Assembly (NCBI GenBank): GCA_902785065.1 | Contig: CACZXH010000005.1 | Location: forward strand, 1 to 64,000 | Length of the DNA: 64,000 nucleotides | Reading direction: 5' to 3' | From: an uncultured Bacteroidia bacterium | GTDB taxonomy: Bacteria > Bacteroidota > Bacteroidia > Bacteroidales > UBA932 | Part shown: piece after piece, positions 43,850-53,192 of the stretch | Position numbering within the stretch: the first letter of the stretch is position 1 | How the letters are laid out: each line of letters begins with the position of its first letter | Made by a program: the position numbers and the translations under genes | Notes under the pieces: generated by a model | What the model saw: only the letters and a program-made list of their open reading frames with translations | Told to the model about the DNA's origin: nothing | The model's database searches: none

Positions 43850-44609
43850 ACTTCAAGAACTCCAGCATCAGTTTCCGCCAACCCAGCCGGACCCGATACA
43901 CGAGATTGCCCCAGGTCAGACGGCCCGGGGTATTTTCTTTCCCGGTCGGAGGATGAAGCGTGTATTTCAGGTATGGAACGTTGCGGGCGTTGAGACCCTT
44001 GCCCAGCAGGAGGGCCGGGTGGATGCCATGGCGGAGGAAGATGGGCTCCAGGCATAGCTGGTCGCGGGGGATGCCGGTCGAAAAGCCTTTCCACCAGGCT
44101 TCGTCCAGGGCCTGGACTTCGTCGAGATTGTGCTCCCGGAAGATCAGGTTGTTCTCGTAGAGGCCGGCGTGGCGGGGAAGGCCTTCGCCAGTCCATTTCC
44201 GGGATAGCCGGAAGGCCGTCCGAGTATCGACCTTGTCCTTCAGGTAACAGTATTTAAGTTCCTCATACACACAGTCCCGGTCCGGATGCTCCACCTGCGC
44301 GAAAGGGATCTCGTCGGCGATAAGCCGGTCCGCGATGCGGTAGAATTCGGCGTCGACGATGCGCAGGTTTGCGTCCATGTACACGCTGAATTTGTACTCC
44401 GGCAGCGCCTTGTGGGGGAGGATCTTCGGATACCGCGAGCGGACGACCGGGTCCGGGCTCTCGTACGGAATCTTCCGCAGCTGCCACACCCCGTCCTGCC
44501 CCTCGGTGTCCGTGAAGCAGACGTAATCCCAGTCCGGCGCCACGGCGGCGGGCTGTTCCAGGCGGTCGTAACCGCCCGTCAGGCAGGTGTATATGACTTT
44601 TCGGTTCAT
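43848..44609 (-). CDS. DUF616-like glycosyltransferase domain protein
   Basis: Protein of 253 aa starting at 44609. The N-terminus MNRKVIYTCLTGGYDRLEQP, then DWDYVCFTDTEG, RYPKILPHKALPEYKFSVYMDANLRI and a His/Asp-rich core (EHPDRDCVYEELKYC) match the DUF616/TOD1-type putative glycosyltransferases that occur in Bacteroidetes capsule loci. MDAN may serve as the DxD-like metal site. It overlaps the flippase/TupA gene upstream by ATGA, so both are expressed together. Donor and acceptor unknown. Confidence 0.72.
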   Translation of the reverse strand: MNRKVIYTCLTGGYDRLEQPAAVAPDWDYVCFTDTEGQDGVWQLRKIPYESPDPVVRSRYPKILPHKALPEYKFSVYMDANLRIVDAEFYRIADRLIADEIPFAQVEHPDRDCVYEELKYCYLKDKVDTRTAFRLSRKWTGEGLPRHAGLYENNLIFREHNLDEVQALDEAWWKGFSTGIPRDQLCLEPIFLRHGIHPALLLGKGLNARNVPYLKYTLHPPTGKENTPGRLTWGNLVYRVRLGWRKLMLEFLK

Positions 44610-46963
44610 CGGATGGGGAGTTTCACTTGGTCGCCCAGCTCTTTCAGGAATTCGGGGGTATAGAAGTCCATCCGGCCCATCAGGGAGGCGAAGGTCATTT
44701 CGCCGAAGTAGAGCTTGCCCTGGACTTCGTAGAAGTCGACCCGGACCTCGGGGAGGCCTTCGGAGAGTTTCGCGGCGGCCGCAAGCATCTGCGGAAGCGT
44801 CTCGGGCTTCGGGAGCGAGCAGCCACCGTCGCGATAGTGCTCGGTGAAGACCGAGGCTTCCGGGCGCGGGTTCCAGTCGAGGTCGTAGACATTGACATAG
44901 ACGGCCTCGGCGGTGCGGCCGTGGCAGGCCCAGATGCAGTAGGGCTTTCCGTCGAAGCACCAGATTTTGTAGTCGACAGGAACGGACTCGCCGCTGTCCA
45001 GGAACTGTTCTGCGAGGATGCACGGTTCGATACCGTTGTAGTGCATCTCTCCGTGCCGGTAGCCGTATTGGACCTTCAAGGCTTCGTCCAGGGCCGCCGC
45101 GACCGTGGAGCGGTCGGTAAAGCGGTCGACTATGTGCGTGGAGCCGCTGTCGTGGTTGCATTTAAGGACGAACTTTTCCGGAAGCGAGTCCCAAGGAATG
45201 TCCTTGGCATGCTTCCAGGTGCCGAGAAGCGGCACCAGAAGGTCGCCCAGGCCTTTTGCCTTCACGTATTCGCGCACGGCGACCTTATCGGAGAGGGGAG
45301 TCCAGGCCGATATGTCCGAACGGCACATCAGCCACTGGATTTTCTCGTTGAGGTCGCGGGGATGATCCAGGTCCAGGTCTGTCCCGAACTTGCGTTTCCA
45401 TTCCCTGCGGGCCACCTTTTCATAACGGTGGTCCAGCTCCCATTCGTGCCATTTGCGGCCCAGGAAGCGGCGGATCTCGTGGCGCTCGCCGGGCTTCAGG
45501 CCCACGAGTGCGAGGACCGCCGCGGTGACGCAGCCGGTGAGGACGATGCCGCCGATTTTCGCCCAGGCACTTTCCAGCGGAAGGAGGCGGTAGAGGACGA
45601 GCCAGCCGATGAGGAGGACGGCGGCGAGGGCGGGCCGTAGATAAGCCTCTTTCAGGAACTTGCCGATCCTGAAGCCGAACTGGTAATGCAGCAGAACAAG
45701 CTGGATGACGCGGCTCAGGAGGTCCGCCGCCACGAAGCAGATAATGATGGTATAGGCCGGATAGCCGGCCCGGAACAGCAGCCAGCCGGCGACGAGGCAG
45801 AGGAGGTACAGGACGCTGAATTCGATCTTGTACCACTTGACGCGGCCGTAGGCATTGATGAGCTGGGCGAGGCCGGCCGAGGTGGCCGAGGCGGCGGCGA
45901 CCAGCAGGGTCCACCGGCACATCAGCACCGTCCCGGCGGGGATCTTGGCGCCCAGCCAGAGGTTCAGGATGAAGTCCAGTTCGCTCCAGAGCGGGAAGAA
46001 GAGCAGGAGGAACAGGAGGATGCAGATGCGGCAGACGCGCTCCGCAAGGGCCACCGAGCGGCTGGCGTTGCCCGCGCCGATGTTCTGCGTGATCTGCGGC
46101 GCGGCGGCCGTGTCGAAGTTCGCAATGAACTGGTTCACGTAGTTCTGGACCGTGCCGGCATAGAAGTAGGCCGCGTTCACCGTCGTGCCGAAGAAGGCGT
46201 TGATGAGCATGTTGGAGCCCTGTGAGCGGGCGATCATCGACGCGGAGGAGAGGAGGTTGTAGTTGTTGAAGACCAGGACCTCCCGATAGGATTTCCGTTC
46301 CCGCACGAACTTCCAGCGGATGATGTCCGGCCAGTTCCGGCGGCACAGCCAGCGGTACACGACGAGGCTGATCCACGTCGTGACGCTCATCAGGAGGGCG
46401 TACAGCCGCAGGCCGTTGCCCTTCCAGTACAGGAGGCCGATGACGAGCCCGAGCTTCACGAGCGCATTGACTATGTCCACCACCGCGACGGTGGCGAAGC
46501 GTTCATGGACATTGAACAGGCTCTGGAAAGGGACGTTGGCGATGCCCAGGCATGCGACGACGGTGGAGACCTGGAACACGAACATGGCGTCGGCCTCCTT
46601 CCCGGACGGAACGTTCAGATAGTGGTGGATGTACCACAGGCCAATGGACTCTAACAGCAGGAACAGCACGAGAGCGCCGCCGATGTGGATCACGTGGCAG
46701 ACGTTGAACATCCGGTTCGTGTCTCCGTCGGCCTTGCCCATCTCGAAGTTCATGAAGCGGACGGTGGTCGCGGTGAGGGCGCCGGTGATGAAGGCGATGA
46801 GGGCGACGGTAGACCCCACGGCGCTGTAGATACCCACGTCCGAAGCCCCGAGGGCCTGCAGCACCAGCCGGCTGGTGATGAGCCCCACGAGGATCGTGAC
46901 TGCCATCCGGATATAGATGACAATCGTGTTGCGGGCGATCCGGATATTCGCGCTCGTGGCCAT
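44606..46963 (-). CDS. Wzx-like polysaccharide flippase fused to TupA-type ATP-grasp domain
   Basis: Protein of 785 aa from the ATG at 46963; the longer in-frame start lies in the divergent gene. Residues 1-500 contain about 12-14 helices of the MOP/MATE superfamily (IYIRMAVTILVGLITSRLVLQALGASDVGIYSAVGS at the start, typical of Wzx). After a soluble linker (about 505-560), residues about 560-785 match the TupA-like ATP-grasp family: NEKIQWLMCRSDISAWTPLSDK, LPEKFVLKCNHDSGS, VPVDYKIWCFDGKPY, EVRVDFYEVQGKLYFGEMTF. TupA-like enzymes add amino acid or related units in teichuronopeptide and capsule synthesis. Fusion suggests coupling of repeat-unit modification with export. Confidence 0.85.
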   Translation of the reverse strand: MATSANIRIARNTIVIYIRMAVTILVGLITSRLVLQALGASDVGIYSAVGSTVALIAFITGALTATTVRFMNFEMGKADGDTNRMFNVCHVIHIGGALVLFLLLESIGLWYIHHYLNVPSGKEADAMFVFQVSTVVACLGIANVPFQSLFNVHERFATVAVVDIVNALVKLGLVIGLLYWKGNGLRLYALLMSVTTWISLVVYRWLCRRNWPDIIRWKFVRERKSYREVLVFNNYNLLSSASMIARSQGSNMLINAFFGTTVNAAYFYAGTVQNYVNQFIANFDTAAAPQITQNIGAGNASRSVALAERVCRICILLFLLLFFPLWSELDFILNLWLGAKIPAGTVLMCRWTLLVAAASATSAGLAQLINAYGRVKWYKIEFSVLYLLCLVAGWLLFRAGYPAYTIIICFVAADLLSRVIQLVLLHYQFGFRIGKFLKEAYLRPALAAVLLIGWLVLYRLLPLESAWAKIGGIVLTGCVTAAVLALVGLKPGERHEIRRFLGRKWHEWELDHRYEKVARREWKRKFGTDLDLDHPRDLNEKIQWLMCRSDISAWTPLSDKVAVREYVKAKGLGDLLVPLLGTWKHAKDIPWDSLPEKFVLKCNHDSGSTHIVDRFTDRSTVAAALDEALKVQYGYRHGEMHYNGIEPCILAEQFLDSGESVPVDYKIWCFDGKPYCIWACHGRTAEAVYVNVYDLDWNPRPEASVFTEHYRDGGCSLPKPETLPQMLAAAAKLSEGLPEVRVDFYEVQGKLYFGEMTFASLMGRMDFYTPEFLKELGDQVKLPIR

Positions 46964-46969
46964 AGACTG

Positions 46970-46977
46970 CAAAATTA
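46970..46977 (-). promoter_or_regulatory. -7 box of the flippase/TupA gene
   Basis: TAATTTTG on the minus strand, 6 nt before the ATG at 46963. No -33 element is apparent. Confidence 0.4.
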
Positions 46978-46989
46978 GCAAAAAATGTC

Positions 46990-46997
46990 TATATTTG
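46990..46997 (+). promoter_or_regulatory. -7 box of the membrane acyltransferase gene
   Basis: TATATTTG, 6 nt before the ATG at 47004, only 12 bp from the divergent -7 box. Confidence 0.4.
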
Positions 46998-47003
46998 TAT
47001 GTT

Positions 47004-48179
47004 ATGGCACCATCGAACACCGACCGTGAAATCTGGATCGACTGGCTGCGGGTGATCGCCTGCTTCCTGGTCATGGCCACGCACAGTTGCGAGCCGTTCT
47101 ATCTGGGCGGGGAAGGATCCCTGATCCTGACGAAAGCCGATGCGTTTTGGATGGCTATCCTGAATGTCCTGCCTCGGGCTTGCGTTGCCCTTTTCGTCGT
47201 CGCGTCCAGCTATCTGCAGTTCCCCCTGCATTATACGACCGGGGAGTTCTTTCGCCGCCGGGCGGCCCGCATCCTCATTCCGTTCGCGGTCTGGAGCATC
47301 GTGTACGCCCTGGTCTGGGGTGAACCGGTGCAGAACTTCCGGGACCTGCTGCTGAACTTCAACTACGCGGCCGGCCATCTGTGGTTCGTCTATATGCTCG
47401 TGGGCCTGTATCTCGTGATGCCGCTGCTGTCTCCCTGGGCGGAGAAAGTGGGGAAACGCGAGCTCCAGATCTATCTGGCCCTCTGGCTTTTCACGACGTT
47501 GATTCCCCTGATCCGCCAATGGGTGGGCGGTGCCGCGCCGGTTATCTACGGCCCGTCGGGCATCCCGAATGCCGCCAAGTATCCCCTCTGGGGCGAAGCC
47601 AGCTGGAATACCTACGGTGTGTTCTACTACTTGAGCGGTTTCATAGGGTACCTGCTGCTGGGGCTGTATTTCCGCAAGTTCGTGGGTGAGTTGTCCTGGA
47701 AAAAGACGCTGGGCATCGCCCTGCCCGTCTTCCTGGCCGGCTTCGCCATTTGCTCCGCCGGCTTCCTGCGCCGCGTCTGGGCCGATAGCGGCGGGGTATT
47801 TCCAGTCGAGGGACCGGTGGGCCTGGCCGCCCTCTGGGAGGGCCCCTGGCTCAACGACACCTTCGGCGTCGCCCTGATGACCATCGGCTGGATCCTCTTG
47901 CTCCGGAAGATCACCACCGGCGGCAAGTTCTACGAGAAGGTGCTCCTGCCGGTGAGCAAGGCCAGCTACGGGATGTATCTCTCGCATATGGTCCTCCTCG
48001 GCCTCATTTCGGCCTGGCTGCGGTCGTCGCTGGGGCTTGGCGCCGACGGCGTGCTCGGCCCCGTTTGGACCACACCGGTCCAGATCCTGGGGACGGCCCT
48101 CCTCTCCTTCGTGAGCGTCGCGCTCGTCTGTGTCCTGGTCCAGCGGATTCCGCGGGTGGGGAAGTGGATAGTCGGATAG
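47004..48179 (+). CDS. acyltransferase 3 family membrane O-acyltransferase
   Basis: Protein of 391 aa from the ATG at 47004. About ten helices. The N-terminal IDWLRVIACFLVMATHSCEPF carries the conserved R and H of the acyltransferase-3 (OafA/WecH/YiaH) family; FFRRRAARILIPFAVWSIVYAL and GHLWFVYMLVGLYLVMPLL are also typical. It probably O-acetylates a surface polysaccharide or lipid carrier-linked sugar. It heads a three-gene unit with two GT2 genes and faces the flippase gene across a 40-bp divergent promoter region. Confidence 0.85.
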   Translation: MAPSNTDREIWIDWLRVIACFLVMATHSCEPFYLGGEGSLILTKADAFWMAILNVLPRACVALFVVASSYLQFPLHYTTGEFFRRRAARILIPFAVWSIVYALVWGEPVQNFRDLLLNFNYAAGHLWFVYMLVGLYLVMPLLSPWAEKVGKRELQIYLALWLFTTLIPLIRQWVGGAAPVIYGPSGIPNAAKYPLWGEASWNTYGVFYYLSGFIGYLLLGLYFRKFVGELSWKKTLGIALPVFLAGFAICSAGFLRRVWADSGGVFPVEGPVGLAALWEGPWLNDTFGVALMTIGWILLLRKITTGGKFYEKVLLPVSKASYGMYLSHMVLLGLISAWLRSSLGLGADGVLGPVWTTPVQILGTALLSFVSVALVCVLVQRIPRVGKWIVG

Positions 48180-48183
48180 GGGT

Positions 48184-49131
48184 ATGCCGGAGGTAAGCGT
48201 CATCATCGTGTGCATGAACCGGCCGGACCTGCTGTATCCGTGCCTGGAAGGGATCCGTGCCCATACCACGGTGTCCTATGAGGTCCTGGTGGTCGCTTAC
48301 CTGTTCTCGACGGAAAACCTCGCACGGCTCCGGGCGGACTGGCCCGATGTCAAGGTCGTCGAAAGCCGCGAGCTCCGGGGCTTCTCGGAGAACAACAACC
48401 TCGCTCTCCGGCAGGCGGCGGGGAAGTACTGTTTCATTGTCAATGACGACACGCTGATGGCCATGCCGGTCATGGACGCTCTCGTGGCCGATTTCGGTCG
48501 GCTGCCCGCCGACGCCGCCATCGTTTCGCCCAAGATCGTCTTCCCGGACGGCCGGGTGCAGACCAACGGCCGCGCCCCCTGGACCGCCTGGCGCTATGTG
48601 AAGCATTATCTGCACCAGGTCGACGAAACCGTCCCGACGCCCTGGTCCATGCAGGACGGACTCTTCCGGACCTGGACCGTCAACGGCGCCTGTTTCCTGA
48701 TCCGGACGGACGTTTTCCGCCAGGCAGGCTGGTTCGACGAGAACTATACCTTTACTCCAGAAGACATCGCCATTGGTCATAAAATCAATGAGATGGGATA
48801 CACCGTCTGGTCCGATGCCGATGTGACGATCACCCATCTGGCGGGCGGCACTGTCTCCCGGATGGAGGCGGCCATCAAACCCACGCGGGTGCGGGGCGCG
48901 CTGCAGTTCTACAGTGGCGGTAACCCCGTCAAGTACGGGCTGCTGGGCGCATTCGTCTGGTGCGTCGAGGCGCTCCGGCGGTTGAAGTACTTGTTTGCCG
49001 ACAAGTCCGACCCTGGCAGCCATGCGGCCATCATGGACGCGACGGCCCGGAATGTCATGCGTTCCATTTTCACCCGGCGCTCCACCAAGGAGATTTTCAC
49101 GCAGTTGTACCACGAAGTCCGCGGCCTATGA
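48184..49131 (+). CDS. GT2 glycosyltransferase (rhamnosyltransferase-like)
   Basis: Protein of 315 aa. GT-A fold: VSVIIVCMNRPDLLYPCLEGI at the N-terminus, LRGFSENNNLALRQAAGKYCFIVNDDT with the metal-binding DD, NGACFLIRTDVF and GWFDENYTFTPEDIAIGHKINEMGY. Resembles WbbL-like rhamnosyltransferases. Soluble, cytoplasmic face. The next GT2 gene overlaps by ATGA. Confidence 0.88.
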   Translation: MPEVSVIIVCMNRPDLLYPCLEGIRAHTTVSYEVLVVAYLFSTENLARLRADWPDVKVVESRELRGFSENNNLALRQAAGKYCFIVNDDTLMAMPVMDALVADFGRLPADAAIVSPKIVFPDGRVQTNGRAPWTAWRYVKHYLHQVDETVPTPWSMQDGLFRTWTVNGACFLIRTDVFRQAGWFDENYTFTPEDIAIGHKINEMGYTVWSDADVTITHLAGGTVSRMEAAIKPTRVRGALQFYSGGNPVKYGLLGAFVWCVEALRRLKYLFADKSDPGSHAAIMDATARNVMRSIFTRRSTKEIFTQLYHEVRGL

Positions 49132-50048
49132 ATATCCTCGTCATCGTCGTCACGTACAACGGCCTGAAATGGCTGGACCGGTGCCTCGGGAGCGTCCGCG
49201 CCTCCGAGCTCCCGGCGGACCTCTACGTCTGGGACAACGACTCCACGGACGGATCGGCGGACTGGGTCCAGGGTCATTTCCCCGAAGCGAAACTCGTCCG
49301 CAGCGCGGACAACCTGGGCTTTGCCGAGGCCAACAACATGGGCTTCCGCTACGCCCTGGACAAGGGCTACGACTACGTCTATCTCCTGAACCAGGACGCC
49401 TGGATCGAACCCTCCACCCTCGGCACCCTCGTCGCCGCCTCGGAAGCGCACCCCGACTACGCCGTCCTCAGCCCCCTCCAGATGACCGACGGCTTCAAAG
49501 ATCTGGACAAGCAATTTGAGAAGGCCTTTGCACCGGAGGGCATGCACTTCCAGAAACGTCGCTGCGCGACCCCTCCCAAATGGGCCCCTCCCTCTTATGA
49601 TGCCGAGGGTGGCACAGTTTCTGGAAGTGCATGCCCTCCGGTGACTGTCATTCGCATCATGGCCGCGCATTGGCTGATTCCGCGGAAGGCGCTGGAAACC
49701 GTTGGAATGTTCGACTCGCTGTTCCCGATCTATGGGAATGACGACAACTGGTGCGACCGGGCCCGGTATCACGGGTTCAGGGTCGGCATCGTGCCCGAAG
49801 CGCGGGCCGTACACGACCGGGCGTATCGGCAGGAACCCAAGGAGAAGGTCATCTACCGGAACTATTACATGGGCTCGCTCGTGCGGCTGTGCGACATCAA
49901 CCGCCCGCTGTGGGAACGCTTCCTGTTCGTGTGCCTGTTCACGCTCGTGAAGGCCGTAAAATACGGAAGCATCCTGCCGTTCAAGCACTTCCGCGCTCTT
50001 TGCAGGATGCTTCCGGAGATCCGTCAGGCCCGGAAGGCCTTCCGCTAG
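49128..50048 (+). CDS. GT2 glycosyltransferase carrying a palindromic 38-codon insertion
   Basis: Protein of 306 aa. GT-A motifs: ILVIVVTYNGLKWLDRCLGS, VWDNDSTDGS, NLGFAEANNMGFRYAL, YVYLLNQDAWIEP, and FPIYGNDDNWCDRARYHGF. Between DKQFEKAF and TVIRIMAAHWLIP lie 38 codons (49530-49643) coding a Cys/Pro-rich, unrelated-looking stretch that coincides with a 113-bp inverted repeat. Removing it would leave an intact frame reading KAF-TVIRIM. Whether the enzyme tolerates the insertion is unknown. The stop codon shares CTAG (50045-50048) with the convergent fucP stop. Confidence 0.85.
   Translation: MNILVIVVTYNGLKWLDRCLGSVRASELPADLYVWDNDSTDGSADWVQGHFPEAKLVRSADNLGFAEANNMGFRYALDKGYDYVYLLNQDAWIEPSTLGTLVAASEAHPDYAVLSPLQMTDGFKDLDKQFEKAFAPEGMHFQKRRCATPPKWAPPSYDAEGGTVSGSACPPVTVIRIMAAHWLIPRKALETVGMFDSLFPIYGNDDNWCDRARYHGFRVGIVPEARAVHDRAYRQEPKEKVIYRNYYMGSLVRLCDINRPLWERFLFVCLFTLVKAVKYGSILPFKHFRALCRMLPEIRQARKAFR
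49531..49643. repeat. 113-bp palindromic element inside a GT2 gene
   Basis: A 27-bp left arm (49531-49557, CACCGGAGGGCATGCACTTC...) is the exact reverse complement of the right arm (49617-49643, ...GTGCATGCCCTCCGGTG). The 59-bp centre has a GTCGC/GCGAC hairpin and a GC-rich tract. It looks like a REP/MITE-type insertion. Confidence 0.85.
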
Positions 50049-51349
50049 ATGCGGTTCCGGTGCACCCGGAGGCCGTAAACCGCAATGACCACGAAACACA
50101 GGGCCGGCAGGATGAACGAGACGTTCACCGCCGGCATGCCGAGGACTGTGCCCTGGTCGATGATCATGGCCTGGAACGGCGGCAGGACCGAGCCGCCCAG
50201 GATGGCCATGATGAGGCCGGCGGCGCCGAATTTGGCGTCCTCCCCGAGCCCTTCGAGGGCGATGCCGTAAATGGTCGGGAACATCAGGGACATGCAGGCG
50301 GAGACGGCGACGAGGCAGTACAGGCCGACGATGCCCTGGAAGATAATGACACCGAGGGCGAAGGCGAGACCCGCGAAAGCGAAGCAGTAGAGCATTTTCC
50401 CGGGCTTGAAGTATTTCATCAGGTACGTGCAGATAAACCGGCTGCAGCAGAAGAGGATCATCGCGGCGATGTTGTACTTCTGCGAGAGGACTTCCGCATC
50501 GATCTCACTCATCCCGCGCTCCATGAAGATCCGCGTCCCGTACTGGATGATGAAGGTCCAGCACATGATTTGCACGCCCACATAGAAGAACTGCGCCAGC
50601 ACGCCCTCGCGGTAGCGGGGGATGCCGACGAGCCGCTTCAGCGAGGCGCCCACGGTCTGGGAACTTTCCTCGTGCACCGCCGGCATCTTCTTCAGCAGGA
50701 TCAGCAGGAACATCGCCACGATGACGATGCCGATGATGACGTACGGGGTGATGAGGATTCCCAGGTCGGACTGCTTCATCGCCTCGAACTCCGCGTCGGA
50801 CAGGGTGGCCCGGGCGGCGGAGTCCATCGGGTTCAGGCGGGCCTGGATGAAGTTCATCGCCACATACATGCCGCACAGCGAGCCGATGGGGTTGAAAGAC
50901 TGCGCGAAGTTCAGCCGCCGGGTGGCGGTCGCCGGGTCGCCCATCGCGAGGATATACGGGTTCGCGCTGGTCTCCAGGAAGCTGAGGCCGCAGGTGAGGA
51001 TGAAATACGCGATCAGGAAAGGCCAGTAAGAGCCCGTGGAACGCGCGGCGATGAACAGGAACGCCCCCGTCGCGTACAGGCCCAGGCCCATCAGGATGCC
51101 GCTCTTGTAGGAGAAGCGCCGGATGAAGATGGCGGCCGGGAGGGCCATCGCGAAGTACCCGCCGTAGAAGGCGACCTGCGTCAGGGTGCCCTGCGTCACG
51201 CTCATCCGGAAGATCTTGGAGAACGCCTTCACCATCGGGTTCGTGATGTCGTTCGCAAAGCCCCACAGCGCGAAGCACGCGGTGATCAAAATAAATGGCA
51301 GTAAATAATTTACGCCTTCGTACTTGAAGAAACTGTTTTTCTCTTTCAT
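50045..51349 (-). CDS. fucP: L-fucose/H+ symporter (MFS, FucP type)
   Basis: Protein of 434 aa. Twelve helices. FucP hallmarks: LPFILITACFALWGFANDITNPMV in helix 1, FYGGYFAMALPAAIF, and LSFLETSANPYIL in helix 4. Imports L-fucose with protons. Start 2 nt after the fucI stop, so both form an operon; its upstream partner fucI appears frameshifted. Overlaps the convergent GT2 by the shared CTAG. Confidence 0.9.
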   Translation of the reverse strand: MKEKNSFFKYEGVNYLLPFILITACFALWGFANDITNPMVKAFSKIFRMSVTQGTLTQVAFYGGYFAMALPAAIFIRRFSYKSGILMGLGLYATGAFLFIAARSTGSYWPFLIAYFILTCGLSFLETSANPYILAMGDPATATRRLNFAQSFNPIGSLCGMYVAMNFIQARLNPMDSAARATLSDAEFEAMKQSDLGILITPYVIIGIVIVAMFLLILLKKMPAVHEESSQTVGASLKRLVGIPRYREGVLAQFFYVGVQIMCWTFIIQYGTRIFMERGMSEIDAEVLSQKYNIAAMILFCCSRFICTYLMKYFKPGKMLYCFAFAGLAFALGVIIFQGIVGLYCLVAVSACMSLMFPTIYGIALEGLGEDAKFGAAGLIMAILGGSVLPPFQAMIIDQGTVLGMPAVNVSFILPALCFVVIAVYGLRVHRNRI

Positions 51350-51351
51350 GA

Positions 51352-53060
51352 CTATTTCTTAAACAGCGGGCCGTAAGCAGCACACGCACGGTAATCGGCT
51401 CCTTCCGGGTCCATGCCGAAGGCGCGCCAGGTGGAGGGACGGAAGATATCCTTTTCGGGAACGTTGTGCATGCACACCGGGATGCGGAGCATGGAGCAGA
51501 GGGTGATGAGATCCGCGCCCACGTGGCCATAGACGATGGCTCCGTGGTTCGCGCCCCAGTTGTCCATCACGCTGTATACGTCCTGGAACGGGCGCTTCGA
51601 CAGGTCCAGGCGTGGGGCGAACCAGGTCGTGGGCCAGCCTTTGTCGGTGCGGTCGTCCAAGATGCGGAACTGCTTCTCGGAAACATCCACCGTCCACCCT
51701 TCCGCAAGCTGGAGCACGGGACCGAGGTTTTTGACGATGTTCATCCGGATCATCGTGCAGGGCATGCCGCCCTTCGAGAGGAACTTGGAGGAGAAGCCGC
51801 CGCCGCGGAAGTATTCGCGGTTCGCGGGCACCCAGACGGTGGCGTCCAGGCAGGCGTCGGCCTCCTCCGGGGAAATCTCCCAGAAAGGCTTCATCGCCGG
51901 TTTCCCGTCGATGGCGCACTGTCCGCTGCCGTCCAGCGAGGCGGCGCCGGAGTTGATCAGGTGGATGATGCCGCCGGCCGCCGGACCCGTGAGCGGCTCG
52001 CCGGTGACCCGCTTCACGGCCTCCGGGCTCCAGTAGGTGCGGACATCGGCAAAGATGGCCGGTCCCTGGGAGACAAGGTGGCCGAGGAGCATCGCGACGC
52101 CGTTCAGGGAGTCGTTCTCCGTCGCGAGGACGAAGGGCTTGCGGATGCCGTTCCAGTCGAAGGAAGAGTTCAGGATGGCCTCCGCGAAGTCGCCGTTGGG
52201 ATAGAAGTCCGTCCACTGGCGCTGGCCCTGGAAACCGCCCAGGATCGCGTTGTGGCCCAGGGATTCCTCCCCGAAGCCCAGCTCCTTGAGCTTGGGATTG
52301 CCCTGCAAGAGGTCGCGGATAATCAGGGCCATCTTCACGACGAAGGCCCAGTCTTCGTCCTTCTCTTCCCGGGTCTTCTTGAGGTCCGGGCGGTTGCACA
52401 CGTCGTCATATTCCCGGCAATGGGCCTTGGCCCAGGCCAGGGCCTTCTCGAACTCCTCGTGGTCGTAGATGCCCCGGTCCATGCGGCGGATGATTTCCAC
52501 CTCGTCGATGCCCTCGCAGCGCATGCCGAGGTAGTCCTCGAAGAAGTCCGGATTCACGATGGAACCGGCGATTCCCATGCAGACGGCGCCGATGGACAGG
52601 TAGGACTTGCCCCGCATGGAGGCGGCGGCGACGGCGGCGCGGGCGAAACGGAGGAGCTTCTCCTCGACGTCCGCCGGAATGACCTGGTTATCCGCGTCCT
52701 GCACGTCGTGGCCGTAGATGCCGAAGGCGGGCAGGCCCTTCTGCGCGTGCGCGGCGAGGACGGCGGCGAGGTACACCGCGCCCGGCCGCTCCGTGCCGTT
52801 GAAGGGGTGACCGTGACCGTGATGGCGACGCCTTCGCGGACGAACTTCTCAGCACAGGCGGCGGCTTCGGCCACGCGGCCGATGGTGGTATCGGCGATGA
52901 CACACTCGACGGGGGAGCCGTCCGCGTAGCGGAGCCGGCCGGACAGGAGGGCGGCGACACTGCGCGCCATGCCCATGGTCTGGTCTTCCAAGGATTCGCG
53001 GACGCCGTTCATGCGGCCGTCGATGGTCGGGCGGATGCCGATTTTGGGGTTGTTATGCAT
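51352..53060 (-). pseudogene. fucI: L-fucose isomerase, frameshifted by an internal deletion
   Basis: The N-terminus is in one frame from the ATG at 53060 ([20 protein letters not shown]... to ...VAITVTVTP), and the remainder ([19 protein letters not shown]... to ...YGPLFKK) is in the next frame, joined near 52803. Comparison with the FucI sequence I know (591 aa in E. coli) shows that about 21 residues around CWCYGSETMDMDP...AIWG plus one base are missing exactly at the junction, consistent with a deletion of about 64 nt. Downstream motifs are intact ([41 protein letters not shown]). L-fucose to L-fuculose conversion would be lost unless a second copy exists or this is an assembly error. Confidence 0.85.
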
Positions 53061-53091
53061 AGTTCGTGGTTCTGGTTATTCGGTTTAATCC

Positions 53092-53122
53092 GAAAGATAG
53101 GGATAATTCGGCGAAAATACAA
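53092..53122 (-). promoter_or_regulatory. promoter of fucI-fucP
   Basis: Minus strand: TTG (53122-53120), 20-bp spacer, TATCTTTC (53099-53092), 31 nt before the ATG. It abuts the secA -33 element. Confidence 0.45.
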
Positions 53123-53154
53123 TTTGTGTATCCGCTGAATTATATGTACATTTG
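53123..53154 (+). promoter_or_regulatory. promoter of secA
   Basis: TTTG 53123-53126, 20-bp spacer, TACATTTG 53147-53154, 38-nt leader to the ATG at 53193. Confidence 0.65.
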
Positions 53155-53192
53155 TAAGATAATATTTTTTACTGGAATTTGAGAAGCAATTT

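Noticed and set aside
52554-53060. A separate small gene at 52554-53060 minus
   Set aside because: Its first part is the N-terminus of FucI and the rest is out-of-frame noise; it is one broken gene.
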